From: Aspidiotus rigidus
Lineage: Eukaryota > Arthropoda > Insecta > Hemiptera > Diaspididae
Assembly (NCBI GenBank): GCA_035079385.1
Contig: JAVHKY010000012.1
Location: 5,670,501 to 5,734,500 of the forward strand
DNA length: 64,000 nucleotides
Reading direction: 5' to 3'
Shown: one piece after another, positions 1-11,916 of the stretch
Layout: every line of letters starts with the position of its first letter
Position numbering within the stretch: position 1 is the stretch's first letter
The notes under the pieces: generated by a model
Told to the model about the DNA's origin: nothing
Databases searched by the model: none
What the model saw: only the letters and a program-made list of their open reading frames with translations
Made by a program: the position numbers and the translations under genes

Positions 1-1975
1 TTTTTCATTTTTTAATGAGTTTCTCGAAAGTGGTAAAACTCCTCAATTTTTACCCCTCTAATAAGATTTCCAAATTTTCATAAAAGAACGTTCTTATTCA
101 TTTTTAATTGAGTATGTTGGTCGGTAAATCTATGTCTTGTTTTTGACATGTCTTTGTTCTGACCTCTTCTCCATCTAATTTCGAGATTTTCGACCTTTGA
201 GATATATATTCCTACCCTACCCCTAATGCCTGAATTTGCGTCCTTCTGGACGTCCCTGTAGCATAATGTTGACCTAACATACAGTATTCTAGGCTCTACG
301 TATGTAACTTACCCCGACAAGAGTGAGTCAGTTAGTTAGCCTGTAGCATATAGTATATTATGTATGGACTAGACTGGGAAATACTGGTTTGAAAAGTAAA
401 CCTACCAGCTAACCTGAAATAGAAGACACTAGGCATTGATTCACTTCGGGGGACTGAAAAAAGTATAACTATATAATCCTCCGTAAGCTTACAGCTGAGA
501 GAAAATGTCGATCCACTGATGACCTAAAATGGTAGACATGGCCTTTACTTACTTTGAGATAAAGTGTTCATGACTACGAGATATGATTTTCATTTTTTTC
601 GCAGTAGCAGAAAGTCTTTTTCCAACATGTATATGTCTTAAGGTTGGGAGTCATTCTGAAATTTGCGTCACAAAATCGCAGTATACTTCAAACAGGGGTA
701 CAGATGGATTCATCAATTCCAGACGGAGAAATCACTATCATTTTTTTCACATTTTTTATCCTCAGTAGTGTCTATTGAGTCCAGAGTGTTTTGGGAGGGT
801 CAAGTTTGAGCGATTTGGCCTCGTACTTTTTGCTGCTGATGTAGACAGACAAACGAACGGAGTTTTGAATGTAGGACTAGGTAGTCGTGCCAGCCATGTA
901 CGAATGGAGTTTCACTGTTGAGCGTAAAGTGGGAAAGATTTTGCAATGTTGGAAGGATGACGAGAACTGACGAACCAGTCATATTGGGAAGTGGTATGGA
1001 AACAATCATTACGGAGTTGCAACTCGATACGATTATTGACGACTACTTCTCTCCTAATAAACGTAATAAGATCTTCGCCTCTTCTTCCTCTAGTTTATGT
1101 GTTGCTCCTCAGAACCAGAAAAACTTGGTTGGTAGGTTAATCGAGGAGAGCAGGAAACCTGTTTCACACTATTCATGGCTATAGCTCAAAAATCGAAATT
1201 CCAAGTCCAAGTTGACACGTAAGAACCACAAAAAGCAGGCTGACTTCCGGCTAATGTACTTACTTGTGTTCTAGAGACCAGAATGAGAAGACTATAAGCT
1301 AGACTAGGATCTTGAGAGGAGAGAGGGTTAGGCCTAGGCTTAATAATCATAGAAAAGAAGGTTAGACTAAAGTTCTTGAGGCCTAGGCTAGCCAGGCTGA
1401 GCCTCTCAAGTCATTTTTGTTGTCACCCATTCTCCACGTTAGGAACGATAGAAATTTATTCTGGAAATCGGACTAGCCAGTACAGTTCCACCTCATACGT
1501 ACCTACAATGCACAATGGCAAGTCCAAGGGAGTGCCAAGTATTCTCAAATCTGTGGCTAAGGATCCCTCGAGATCTCTTGCTGGCGCTCCGAGTACTAAG
1601 CGTGGTTAAGGATGTTTAAGAAATATATAAAACATGTTGCGGAAGTACAAAAAATACAGATCATGCTCCAATGACCTAAGATAGATTCTTTTCATTTGGA
1701 GCAAAATCCAGTCGAGAAATGTCATAGATCACTAGATAAATGGGATTATATTAGATGCTTTCCTATACGAATAGGTGACCGTACCCCAAAGGATTTTTTG
1801 ACGGATCTATCCTCAGGAACAAATTCATTAAAAATTCAGGAAATGTCTCCAACAGTCCAATAAAGAATTTCTATACCCAGTCTGAAGCGAGCAGGTAGGT
1901 CAAGGTTATTGAGAAAGGAGCGCTGGAGACTCATCTAGACTCAAATTCCGCATAGAAGACCTACGAAATTCTCGA
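1..1975. other. gene-free stretch, nothing recognised
   Basis: Mixed AT-rich sequence without a reading frame I can assign. Short open stretches exist on both strands, for example 918-1184 and 1376-1609 on the plus strand. They have no recognisable domain, no convincing start context and no clear splice sites, so I treat them as chance. Confidence 0.5.
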
Positions 1976-1979
1976 ATTC

Positions 1980-2365
1980 TCCGGGCGTCCATAAATTACG
2001 TGAGGCGATTTTTATGATTTTTCGACCCCCCTCCCCCTTTGGTGAGATATCGTGAGATTTGCCTTGACCCCTCCCCCCGTTTTATCTCGCGTGAGATTTT
2101 TCGAAATGTGTATTTTTGCGTTAAGTACGTTTATCTGTGCTTAAACGCGTTTATGTATTGAAAAAACGTAATTTTCTTGATCACATTTTATACGTATTCA
2201 AAAAGGACTAGTTTTTGTTAAATTTAAGCCCAGTATAGCAATAGTTTAGAATATATTTGTGTGAGAAAAAAATTAGTGAGATTTGTCGGCACCTCCTCCC
2301 CCTCACGTGAGTTTTGGTAAGACTTGGCTAGACCCCCCCCCCCCAAAAAAAAAAAAAGCCCCCAT
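1980..2365. repeat. C-rich degenerate repeat, possible DNA-transposon scrap
   Basis: The stretch opens with GGGCGTCCATAAATTACGTG, a style of terminus often seen on small DNA transposons of animals (recalled, not searched). A GTGAGATTTG motif followed by a C-run (CCCCTCCCCC) occurs near 2050-2080 and again near 2275-2310, in direct orientation. It ends in C(12) and A(13) runs near 2333-2357. No coding potential is visible. I cannot see a matching inverted terminus, so the element class is open. Confidence 0.4.
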
Positions 2366-4385
2366 TTGTTTGTACAGGTAGAGACCTCGAAATGTTTTTC
2401 AGTGTTTCAAAGTTCCCGTTTTCTTCGGAGCCACAATTTGGGGAGAGAGGGCCCTGATCTCGTATGGTGGTACCACCCACGGTCACAACTCTAAATCAGA
2501 ACAGGATCAAGGCTTCTCATGCGTACGGTTGCCCCCTGTCTGCTTCTATGCTAAAATCATTTCATACAATAAGATTTTTAAAGTCGTAGGGAGTGCTAGG
2601 GTATAATATGGCTAGCTCGGAATTAGGAGGGGATGAAAGGTTCAAATCTGTGCGTTCGCCGCCTGCCCACGTCCACGCTAAAACCCTGCCTCTATTCTGG
2701 AATTTGCGTCCCCGCAGATAGAGAACAAATTGTGATAGAATTGTTTATCATCGTACAAGGGAAAATACCCTCCCCCTTTCGACATCAAATTATATGACTT
2801 ATGTTATTTGTTCAAATATTGTTCGAACAACTTCTCGTTATCAGGTATGAATGAAATTTGATTTACTACGACCAACATCGTAGACAATATTTGCAGAATA
2901 TTTGCGATTTACGTTATCCTTCGTTTTCCTAATTATTATTCGTCTTCTCGAACCAATTTGCTGTCTTTATGTTCGAGTGAGTTTGACCGAGTCATAAAAT
3001 TATTAATTTCCCAGGCAGCTTCTCGGATAATAGTTCGCACTCGCCTTTTGTTTGTTTTTTCCTCTGTAATAATCTTCTCGTGTTAGGTTTTCTGATTCTA
3101 TTGTGAGCGAGTGGAGATACTGAACGTGATGTCACTATCTTGTCTTGTACCGGTCTAAAAACCTAGCCCAGTATAATCAGTTGAGAAAGTAGGTCATCGT
3201 TCTTTTCCGTGTTCAATTAAGTAAAACTCGATTTCAACAGACAAAAGAAGTTCGCTCGGTGTACTGTATTTGATTTTTTTTTCTTTTTTTGTTCGCTTGT
3301 AACAAATTCAAGACGCTATATCGATGACTCGTAAGAAACAGCCAATGTGGTGACGAATTTTGAACGAGCTAAAGAAAAAAAATTTTGAACGGCGTATAAA
3401 TGTATTTTAAAATAGATACAACTCGCGTGAATACCTAATTGTGCTCTCGATGACCACGATATTGTCTTCTTCAATATGTGGATATCTTACAGGAGCTTGA
3501 CGAAAATATTTGCATCGTTCACCGTGTACATACGCGAAGAATGAGCTAATTTGTCATAACTCCTCAAGAAGCCGGTTTTGTTGTCGAGTGACTCGGTTAA
3601 TTGCTCGCGCTAGAAAAATAAAGTTCGTTGATTTAGAACACGAACTTGCCGATTACTGAGAATGGGGTCGGTGCGAACGCAGCTAAACGATTTAATCTCG
3701 CAGATGGTCAAAAGGTGTACCGAAACGAAGAAAAAAAAAAAGTAAAAGTCCTGGAAGTAATTCCTATTGTTGTTTTCTTATAGAACCACATTGTAGCGAA
3801 TGTTCTTTCATCGCTGGATTATTGCGTTGTAGGAATATTCTAGCTTAGAATTGTTGAAAACAATATTAGCCACTCGACGTGATCCTGAGAAATCCAATTT
3901 TTTAAATGACGAACATTATTTCGTACAAAGTATTCTAAATCCTAATATACGGGAGTTTAAAGCACAAGGTTTTTAGCGTCCGCCTCTGAGAAGATGAGTG
4001 TCATGATTTCTAAGTGTACAGGATTTATGGTGGCATTGACGTCATTGTATAATATCTTCTGAAATTCTTAGTCGTATTATGTTTACGAGTTTCGAAAAAG
4101 ATGTTTTGAGTAAAGTACTCTGCATGGTCTTGTATAATTTACTCGTATACGCGTGAATGTAGTACCGCCACCTTTTCTTCTAAGAATTTCGAGAAGTGGT
4201 GTAGTTATGGGTGTTATACTCCCCTCTTTTTGAAAATTAGGTATTACGCCTTTCATGGTTTAATGAGTTCCTTCCTCTCGTTCCTGAGACAACATTGGTC
4301 GGCGAACTCCCACTTTCAGTGATTTGATATTTTTCGAATCGCCTCGGACTCGAAATTTTTTCGAGATGATGTTACTTCCTGCTTT
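2366..4385. other. non-coding AT-rich stretch, nothing recognised
   Basis: About 2 kb without a supported reading frame or recognisable repeat. It is rich in TCG/CGA words and short A or T runs. One exact TGACGTCA palindrome lies near 4037. It could be intergenic or intronic host DNA. Confidence 0.5.
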
Positions 4386-4389
4386 CTGG

Positions 4390-4950
4390 CTCACTCTGAG
4401 CAATTCTCGTTCTCCATTTCTCAAGCAAGGAACGCCTGGCCTCCTGCTTGACCCGTAAAGCTTCTTGATCTAGCGTCGCCCTTCTTTACTTTGAACACCA
4501 CTGCTCTCTGCTCAGCAAGGAGCTCGGTTAGTGATTAACGCGCTACTCCGTTGGGACAGTGCCGTGGGCGCTGACGAACCTCTGCAGCCTAACTCTTCGT
4601 TGGATCTTTTCTATCTCATTTTTTCTGTCGGCTATCTTCATGGAGTCGACCCGTAGTGCACCACCATTAAGCGGTGCTCATCATGATCCTTCTTTTAGCT
4701 TTCTTCGGCCTTCGGGCGGCCTAAGTAGGTCACTACCCTACTCGCCTTTTCCGCTGTCCTCAGGAATTTAAATCAAACCAGGTGCCCAGGTACTTCATCA
4801 TCTTGATCGTGATTTCCACACCTTGCAGGCGAAAGGTGGATGAACTGAAGTTCCAACGGGTCGTGAATAATATGGATGAGTTCGATCCACGCGTCATTGC
4901 CTCTAGGGCCTGCAGGGTGTCTACAAGTGCCGCTAAGTCCTTCAAGTCAT
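4390..4950 (-). pseudogene. R1-like non-LTR retrotransposon relic (RT thumb region)
   Basis: On the minus strand, 4945-4760 reads through an RT thumb segment with the motif KYLGTWFDLN. This resembles the KYLGxxLD block that follows the RT palm in R1-clade LINEs. Further downstream (about 4690-4400) conceptual translation in shifting frames gives GG-P-SSKRR-like and LLAEQRAVV-like blocks that also occur in that clade. The same DNA is recognisable at 32.3-32.9 kb, where phrases such as the GAGCAATTCTCG region and the GGAATTTAAATCAAACCAG junction recur. Frameshifts and stops interrupt it throughout, so it is a dead fragment. Clade assignment is by motif memory only. Confidence 0.55.
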
Positions 4951-5207
4951 GAATTTTGAAAATACGTCCTAAAAGTCCTGAAAAGTACTAACATTTCTGG
5001 AAAAATCGTTCGCAAGGCCTTCATTTTTATCTTAAGGTGGTGTTTCATGCTATAAAAATTATATTCGGAATTTTTAATATTAATTTAGCAAAAAAGCTTC
5101 ATTTTTACTTTTCAATTTTTGTGGACACGCTGGCCTGCTTCATCCTCCTCGCCACCACTGCTGTTGTTTCTGCAGTTCATACCACCAATGTGACATAGAC
5201 CAAGAAA

Positions 5208-5790
5208 GGAAGACATCTACCTGGACACAAAGAATACAGAGCTCATTTTTTCATGGAATGTTCGGAAGCCTCTCCTAATGGAGTCTTCAAAAATCCCCGT
5301 GAATCCAAGTTGGGCTTTCCTTTTTACAGGGGGGGTAAAGGGAAGGAAATTGAGTTTTTCACCAATAACTCGATAACGAGTGATCATACAAAAAAAAGTT
5401 TCATATAAAAATTGTTTTACGCCCAATTTCCCACAAAAAATGTTCCATGATATTTTTCGTTGAAGTTCATATTTAAGCCGCTAGTGCGCGTCTCACCTAC
5501 CCGCCTTCTTGTCATGTACGCGCAATCGATCTTTAGAAAAAAAGTAATACAGCATTATTTGTAGCAAATTGGGCGTAGAACAATTTTTATTTGAAACTTT
5601 TTTTTTGTAGGATCACTCGTTATAGAGTTATTGACGAAAAACTCAATTTCTCCCCCTTTACCCCCCTGTAAACGGGGAAGTCCCATTAGGATTCGCGGGG
5701 ATTTTTGAGGACACCTTCAGGGGAAGGCTCTGAACATTCCATGAAAAAATCAGCTCTGTATTCATCATGTCCAGGTCTAACATCCGCTTA
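5208..5790. mobile_element. palindromic foldback/MITE-like element with ~220-bp inverted repeats
   Basis: The arms at about 5208-5435 and 5562-5790 are inverted copies of each other. Both carry a CCTGGACA terminus, a GAATACAGAGCT block, AAAAATCCCCG, a G-run before GTAAAGG, AAATTGAGTTTTTC, and ATTGTTYTACGCCCAATTT next to the centre. The spacer is only about 125 bp and non-coding. Length, symmetry and lack of coding capacity fit a non-autonomous foldback or MITE-type DNA transposon. The arm-internal phrase GTTTCAAATAAAAATTGTTC loosely resembles the terminal module of elements A and B. Confidence 0.75.
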
Positions 5791-6052
5791 GCAGATAAGC
5801 TTCACGCTTGGTGGCAGCACTGAATTATATGAAAGGTGAAGGGGTTTAAATGAAGATTCTCAAAGAAACGGGGGCTTTGACCACATCAAAATTCTGACCA
5901 TTGAACTTTGTAAACCAGTAGAGTGAAAAATAAATTGGTCAATTATAGCCCTCAAAAAAGCAGATAGTTTAATTTGCTCGAAGGACTTGGAAAAATTTGG
6001 ACCATTGGGAGACTTTGAGAAATTCCAATGACAATAATAATCGTCTACCCTC

Positions 6053-6226
6053 CTATGGAGGAGGATCTGTTCTAAGTTGGTGTGCTTGGTGATGGCTAAG
6101 TAATCCAATCCTGGAGCGTATTGTTCTTCCGCAGACATCGCAAATATACATCGCTGGTGAAGATGTCGAAGCTTTGGCAGGAGTATGACTCGGAAACAGT
6201 GCTCTATTCTCATTGCAAACCTTACA
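6053..6226 (-). pseudogene. decayed LINE C-terminal zinc-knuckle-like tail
   Basis: The minus-strand frame from 6226 down to a TAG at 6055-6053 contains two Cys pairs (CKVC, then CDVCGRTIRSRIGLLSHHQA). The second, C-x2-C-GR-x3-SRIGL-x-SH, is the cysteine/histidine tail at the end of many animal non-LTR endonuclease-RT proteins, as I recall them. Only this short tail is recognisable. The rest of the ORF and any 3' poly(A) are not visible. It could belong to the same LINE family as the relic at 20-21 kb, but there is no overlapping part to compare. Confidence 0.45.
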
Positions 6227-6229
6227 GTT

Positions 6230-7860
6230 CCCAGTCCACTCTTCCCATACCTCCGTAGTTTTTGTCAGTTCGAGACAAGTATGGCAGATATTTATTTAGC
6301 GTTTCCTTTAACGCGAGCCCCTGTTGATAATTTGGAAGAGGGAGCAACTTGCAGCTATTTCGTCTTCCAAGATGGACATAAGAAGAAGGAGATTCATTTT
6401 GTGTCCGAAATTCTGACGTAGATTGAGCGACAGAAAGATCATACGTAGGAATTTGTTGAAAGAATTTATTCGTGGATTTTTAAACATTTAAAAAAAGAAT
6501 AATCAACTTATACTCTTTTCCAGTAAGGTTTCTCTTTCCCTTTGCTGTAGTTATTGATGGACGAGTAGTTTTTTTTTGTGCTAAATTCGATGCTGTCCTT
6601 TTCCAGCTAATGCGTCCTAGTTCCTCTAAATTGGGAGAAAAGAGAAATAATAATGATGAGTTTGACTTGAATCCGAAAAAACTATTGTCACATTATCCTA
6701 CAATTTCCTATAGATATCTCTGGCTGATAATGTTGCATGATCATGCATAATTATATGTACATATAAATATTATCGCCCCCTCCACCAAGCAAGTGTTGAT
6801 AGTGAGGATTATCATTGGAGAAATACGAGTATCATGTGCATTCTACCGTATTAGCGTGCTACTGACCTTGAAAAAATTGAATCTGTACTAACGGTGTCTG
6901 TTATTCATTTTTCTATTTATATCATTCGAGATCGTCAAGAAATTACGATTTAATTTATTATGTGTAATTATGCTGTTCTTTTCTCGTGACGCCAACATAA
7001 TATTGTGTTCTCCAATTTGTTCGTTTCCCCGAAAGTGGAGGAAAGTGAATCTCGTAGGTTAATTACAAAATGAGACTTTAATTTAGTACGATTTTCGACG
7101 TTATTTATTCTTTCTTTTAAAAAAATACGTGTGGGGTTAAATTAATCTTTGGACTGCTTTCTTTTTAGGAAAATTTCAGTTTTTATATTGCTTCTGTCAT
7201 CGGCATTTGTAAGGCTACGACTTTCATCCAAAAGAAGGAGGAAAGAATGAGAGGGGGCAGCCCCATCTCACCGTGAAATCTAATTTTGCTTTTCATGAAT
7301 AAATTTTTTTGTCTTTTTTTACTAGTTACCGGGTAAGAGGTTAAGAAGACAAGACTCGTCAATATCCTCATGATCGAGATTCATGAACTCATGCGAATGT
7401 CGCAAATTATGGTATTCATCGTGAGTTGAAGTATTTCGACTCTTGTTTTCCGCCAAAAATTGTAAAATTTGTTGCTTTCTCTCCTCTATCATTCTTGGTG
7501 CTCGTCCAGTTTTCACAAATTTAGCTCGCGCGTTATTTCATCAAATTCCTTTACTGTGTAGCAGAGATACGACGCTTTGTCATCGATTTTTATGTAAAAT
7601 TATTGCTTCATTGTCGTGATTTTGTTTTCAAATATTAAAAAATCAAGAGATCGGAAAAGCTTACTACTATGTATAATTGTTATGCAAAAATTTAAGGGTC
7701 CCATAATGGGATGATGATAAGATTAGGTTTACAAATATTTTATATTACTACTCATCACTCTAGTACTTTAACTGCATAGGGATAGGAATTCAATACGAGT
7801 AGATTTGTATCTTTCATTCTCGATTTAATTTCCAAAAGACGATCGACGTCACTCACTGAT
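6230..7860. other. non-coding stretch with one weak exon candidate
   Basis: Mostly AT-rich DNA without recognisable repeats. The minus strand is open from about 7545 to 7322. It encodes a charged, Gln/Glu/His-rich peptide (RAPRMIEERKQQILQFLAEN and onward) that looks more protein-like than its neighbours. It has no ATG near its beginning, and a GT at its end (CCCG-GTAACT) could be a weak splice donor. I cannot name a family, and chance is possible. Confidence 0.3.
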
Positions 7861-7867
7861 AATGCTA

Positions 7868-8395
7868 TATATTTTTTTTCGTGGATTATGTTTAAAATGG
7901 TCTCCTGATAAACATACTAAAAGTCCACAGCGATCAGAGAGCGGTCCCTCCCCCAAAGGGGGTCAAAGTACCACAAAAATTAGTTTTCTGAGAATAAATC
8001 GAAAACTAAGCATTAGAGAAAAAAAAGTTTCAAACAAAAGTTGTTCCTCATCAAATTTCCTATAAATTTCGCTATATGTATGTCCAAAAACTCGAGCTGA
8101 AAAGTTGGTTCGAATGTTGAGCGATTTTCTAAAATTTTTGATTTTAGTGTTAGTGTAGTCAAATTAGACAGGTTTCGGAAAAAAAAAGAAAATTGCAACG
8201 TAGTAAAGGTCTGATTGCTGGAAATGGTCAAGAATAAAGTCCAAAACAACATACTAACTTCTCCGCGTTTTTCCCCACGATCATCTTTTTTATGAGGGTT
8301 GAAACCCCCTCAAGATCAGTTTTTTGTAAATATCCCGCTTAATACGTATTTTAGACAAAAAAGTCATCAGTCAAAAATTATTCCTCGTGAAATCC
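7868..8395 (+). repeat. left terminal inverted repeat of element A
   Basis: It runs from TTTCGTGGATTATGTTTAAA through the GGAACAACTT-type block, AGACAGGTTTCGG, and GCGTTTTTCCCC to TATCCCGCTTAATACG and TTCCTCGTGAAATCC. Each block recurs in inverted orientation in the right arm. Small differences from the right arm show that the copy is not very recent. Confidence 0.75.
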
Positions 8396-9608
8396 AGGCA
8401 AACTTGCTGAATTTCTTATTGTTCCAGGCGATAGGGAATGATACCAAGAAGCTTGTTATCTCTTGTTTCTCCGTTTTGATAATTGCAAGACTCATCTAGT
8501 CAATCTCTCACCGCAAAACAAGCTTCTCGAGAGATCGCCTGAAATGGCGGAGCAAGTTTGCCTGACCCAATTGACTATCAGCGTGAAACCCTCATGCGAC
8601 TACGCCACCTTGGACAAGGAGCGCGTTATTCTCGGATTTGTATTGCGGCGGTTCTTCTTGAATTTGTGGGAGCACACAACAATAACAAGCTTCTTGGTGA
8701 CATTCCTTCCATTGCTTGAAACAATTCCATACGTTAGCCCACTTCAATTGTACGCGGGTCGAAGTCAAAATCTCACCGCGAGTCCACAACAGAAGACCAC
8801 ATCCATTCCCACCATCACTTGAAACAATCAGAATGGAAAACTTGAGAGCATAATACGGCAAAAACGTAGCACACGAAATTCAGCCTGTTTTCAGTCCGAA
8901 AATGGAGTACGACATGCTGGCCTGGCCTGGCATACAGCCCCTTCATAAGATTGGAGGGGGAAGAAGACCAGCACGAACGGAAAACTCTACGGCACAACCC
9001 AGTACAAACGAATCCACCCAGTCCAACTAGAAAAATCGAAATGGGGGAAGGGCTCGCATGTTTACAGCCCCCCCATTCAGCTTTTTACTTATCATACATG
9101 CATAAGAAACGATTTTCAAAATGTCTGCCCATGTATGGAAAACTTTATTTTCATGTATGATAGGCAGTTGATTATGCCTTTCTCAAAATAATATCGTGCA
9201 GCAAATTCCCTGTGACAATTAATTAAAACTAATAAAATTACTATACGTTTCATCGTATGTACTAGCGATTTATTAACGTTACCTTCCCGCGTAACCACCG
9301 CGCAGTGACGTCATCTCTCGGCAAGGAGAGCGTTATTCACGGATTTGCATGGAGGAGGCTCAATTTCCATGAATTTTTGAGCTAACTATCACGTGTAGGT
9401 TAGAAATGAAATACGTAGTCCGATAGGAAATTTCACGAGGAATAATTTTTGACTGATGACTTTTCTCTCTAAAATGCGTATTAAGCGGGATATTTACAAA
9501 AAACTGATTTTGAGGGGGTTTCAAGCCCCATAAAAAAGATGCTCCTGGGGAAAAACGCGGAGAAGTTAGTATGTTGTTTTGGACTTTATTCTTGAGCATT
9601 TCCAGCAA

Positions 9609-11520
9609 TCAATCCGCAAAGAGCCCACAGACTCCTACAGGATACCCTTAACTCAATCACTACATGGACATCAAAAAGAGGATTCAGATTTTCTTCCTCG
9701 AAAACCTACTCAGTTATTTTCAAAAAAAGAAATCCTATCTCCTCCTTACCTCCTCTAATTCTACAAAACTTCCAAATCCCATCTCGTAACTACGGCAAAC
9801 TTCTCGGCTTACATTTTGACCAAAAACTTCCCTGGGCCCCCCACATTAAAACCCTCAAAGCCAAATGCACACGCGCTCTAAACATAATAAAATTTATATC
9901 TCATTCATCTAAAGGCTGCAACAGAAAGTTACTCCTTCTTCTATACAAAAGTCTTATTCGCTCAAAATTAGATTATGGTTCCCCGATCTACAACACAGCA
10001 AAAAAAACCGTCCTTGCCTTACTCGACCCCATCCAGACATCTTCTCTCAGGATTGCCCTGGGAGCTTATCGTACCAGCCTCAAACTTAGCCTATGTGCAG
10101 AAGCCCCAGAGCCTCCCCTTCACTTTCGAAGGCTCATCCTAACCTCCAACTTTTTATCCTCTGTAGCACAATTCCCACAACTTCCAATCTTTAACCGAAT
10201 CTTTCACCACAATCACAACCAATCCTCCATTAAACATATTCGCCTTCAATTCAATCACCTGATCAACAAACCGTTCATAGCACATCCCCTAGAACCCATA
10301 TACACAACCTTCCCCCCCTTGGACCTTCCCTCAACCTAAAATACGCCTAGATCTCACAGAATCCCAAAATCTGACAAACCTGGTTTTACCAAACATATCA
10401 ACAAACTACTTCAAGAATACCCTGACCATTCACTTTGCCTCACCGATGGGTCGAAAACATCTACGAAAGCAGCTTACGCATACTCCATCGACGGGGGAAT
10501 ATCTTCTCATCGCATCCGAAATATAGCCTCTATTTCTACAGCCAAACTGATGGCCATTTTTTCCTGCCTTTCCCACCTCTCTCAACTACCCCCAAACGGT
10601 AAATTCATTATTCTCACTGACTCACTTTCTTCACTCCTTTCCCTTACAGACGCATACAACTCTAACCCTATAATCCAACGCATCTTCCTCACACTACACA
10701 CTTTGGAAACAATCAACACTCAAATTATCTTCATATGGATCCCTGGACACACCAATTTCCCTGACCACGACGCAGTTGATCAAGCCGCTAAACAAGCTAC
10801 CTCCCTCAGTCAAATAACTGATAATTCACCCCTACCAACCCTAAATTACAAAAATTACTATCGTTCTCTCATCACACAATCATGGAACACTCTTTGGGAA
10901 AATCAAACAAATAATAAACTTCTCAGTATCAAAAAAACCCCGGTTCCTTGGGTATCCTCCATTCAAAACACAAGAAGAGAAGAAGTATAATTCTCTCTCG
11001 TCTCAGAATTGGTCACACAAAAATTACTCACACCCACCTCATCAGTCCCTACATCCTAACCCCTCCCTCATGTCTCCACTGTCAAAAAGACAAATTAACA
11101 GTGGAACACTTTTTTTCATACCCCAGACTTTTACCCCTTCGCTCTTCTTCGGATACCCCCTCTTCACTCACCCAAGCACTCAAAAACAACCAGGACATCA
11201 TTTCGAATACCCTACATTACCTAAGACAAACTGACTTTTACGCTCACATCTGAACACATACATCGACTATACCTCTACAACCTTCTACATACACACATTG
11301 TAAACTTTTACACACCATTACCTGAAGCAGTTACACTCGACATTATATTCCATCCTCTTATCCTTCCTCACTTTTCCTTACTCTACCAACTTCCTTAAAA
11401 CCTCCCTTTCTTATGTCATGTATTATTTATAATATTACTTTCATAACTTTTGTAACGCCGAGCCAATAGCCCTCGTGCAGCTCTAGTGCTCGTAAAAATA
11501 AAAAAAAAAAATAAAAATAA
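9609..11520 (+). mobile_element. 5'-truncated I/Jockey-like non-LTR retrotransposon
   Basis: An insertion inside the right arm of element A. It begins within the RT domain (5' truncation is usual for LINEs) and ends in an A-rich tail (AAAAATAAAAAAAAAAATAA) after a 3' region containing GCCGAGCCAATAGCCCTCGTG. The coding part covers the RT end, a linker, an RNase H domain and a C-terminal Cys/His block. No target-site duplication is obvious against the empty site in element B. Confidence 0.85.
9611..11253 (+). pseudogene. LINE ORF2 remnant: RT end, RNase H, C-terminal tail
   Basis: The plus strand reads from NPQRAHRLLQDTLN through LLGLHFDQKLPWAPH (RT palm/thumb) and LDYGSPIYNTAKK to SSLRIALGAYRTS, a block typical of I, R1 and Jockey group ORF2 proteins. 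An RNase H domain follows. TDGSKT near 10446 supplies the first Asp, FIILTDSLSS near 10604 another, and HDAVDQAAKQA near 10768 the last. The final block (10980-11253) carries RLRIGHTK, CLHCQ and VEHFF, the Cys-His tail of this group. Frame changes occur at the C-run near 10312, near 10375, and between 10970 and 10985, so no intact enzyme is encoded. The presence of RNase H points to the I or related clades. Confidence 0.8.
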
Positions 11521-11916
11521 GACCTTTACTATGTCGCGATCTTCTTTTTTTTTCCGAAACCTGTCTAATTTGACTACACTAACACTAAAATCGAAAATTT
11601 TAGAAAATCACTCAACTCTCAAACCAACTTTTCACCTCGAGATTTTGTGCTAAGTTGACATACATGTAGTGAAATTTATAGGAAATTTGATGAGGAACAA
11701 CTTTTGTTCGAAACTTTTTTTTCTCTGATGCTTAGTTTTCGATTTATTCTCAGAAAACTAATTTATGTGGTACTTTGACTCCCGTTGGGGGAGGGCCCGC
11801 TCTCTGATCGCTGTGGACTTTTAGTATATTTACCAGGAGACCATTTTAAACATAATCCACGAAAAAAACCTTTGCCGGCATTTATTTCCATTTCAAAACC
11901 TAATTTGCCTGGGCTA

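Larger units (their letters stand above)
7866..11916. mobile_element. TIR element A (non-autonomous), split by a LINE
   Basis: The left inverted repeat (about 7866-8395) is matched by a right one in two pieces (about 9425-9608 and 11521-11916), because a LINE sits inside the right arm. Element B at 37.9-43.9 kb is a second copy with the same termini and core, so A without the LINE is about 2.1 kb. The outer right end carries AAACCTTTGCCGGCATTTAT. The matching outer ~45 bp are missing or diverged on the left. The core (8396-9424) holds no transposase that I recognise, so it depends on another element for movement. The target duplication is not clear. Confidence 0.75.
9425..11916 (-). repeat. 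right terminal inverted repeat of element A, interrupted
   Basis: It is the inverse of 7868-8395. The arm is continuous from the aligned left arm up to CCAGCAATCA (9608) and resumes at GACCTTTACTATGTCGC (11521). In element B the same two words are joined directly (CAGCAATCAGACCTCTACTA near 43450), which dates the inserted LINE as younger than element A. Confidence 0.75.

Noticed and set aside
8463..8861. Open frames on both strands in the core of element A (119 codons plus, 89 codons minus), partly kept in element B
   Set aside because: They overlap each other, differ in length between A and B, start at different places and show no domain. Conservation is explained by common origin of the two copies.
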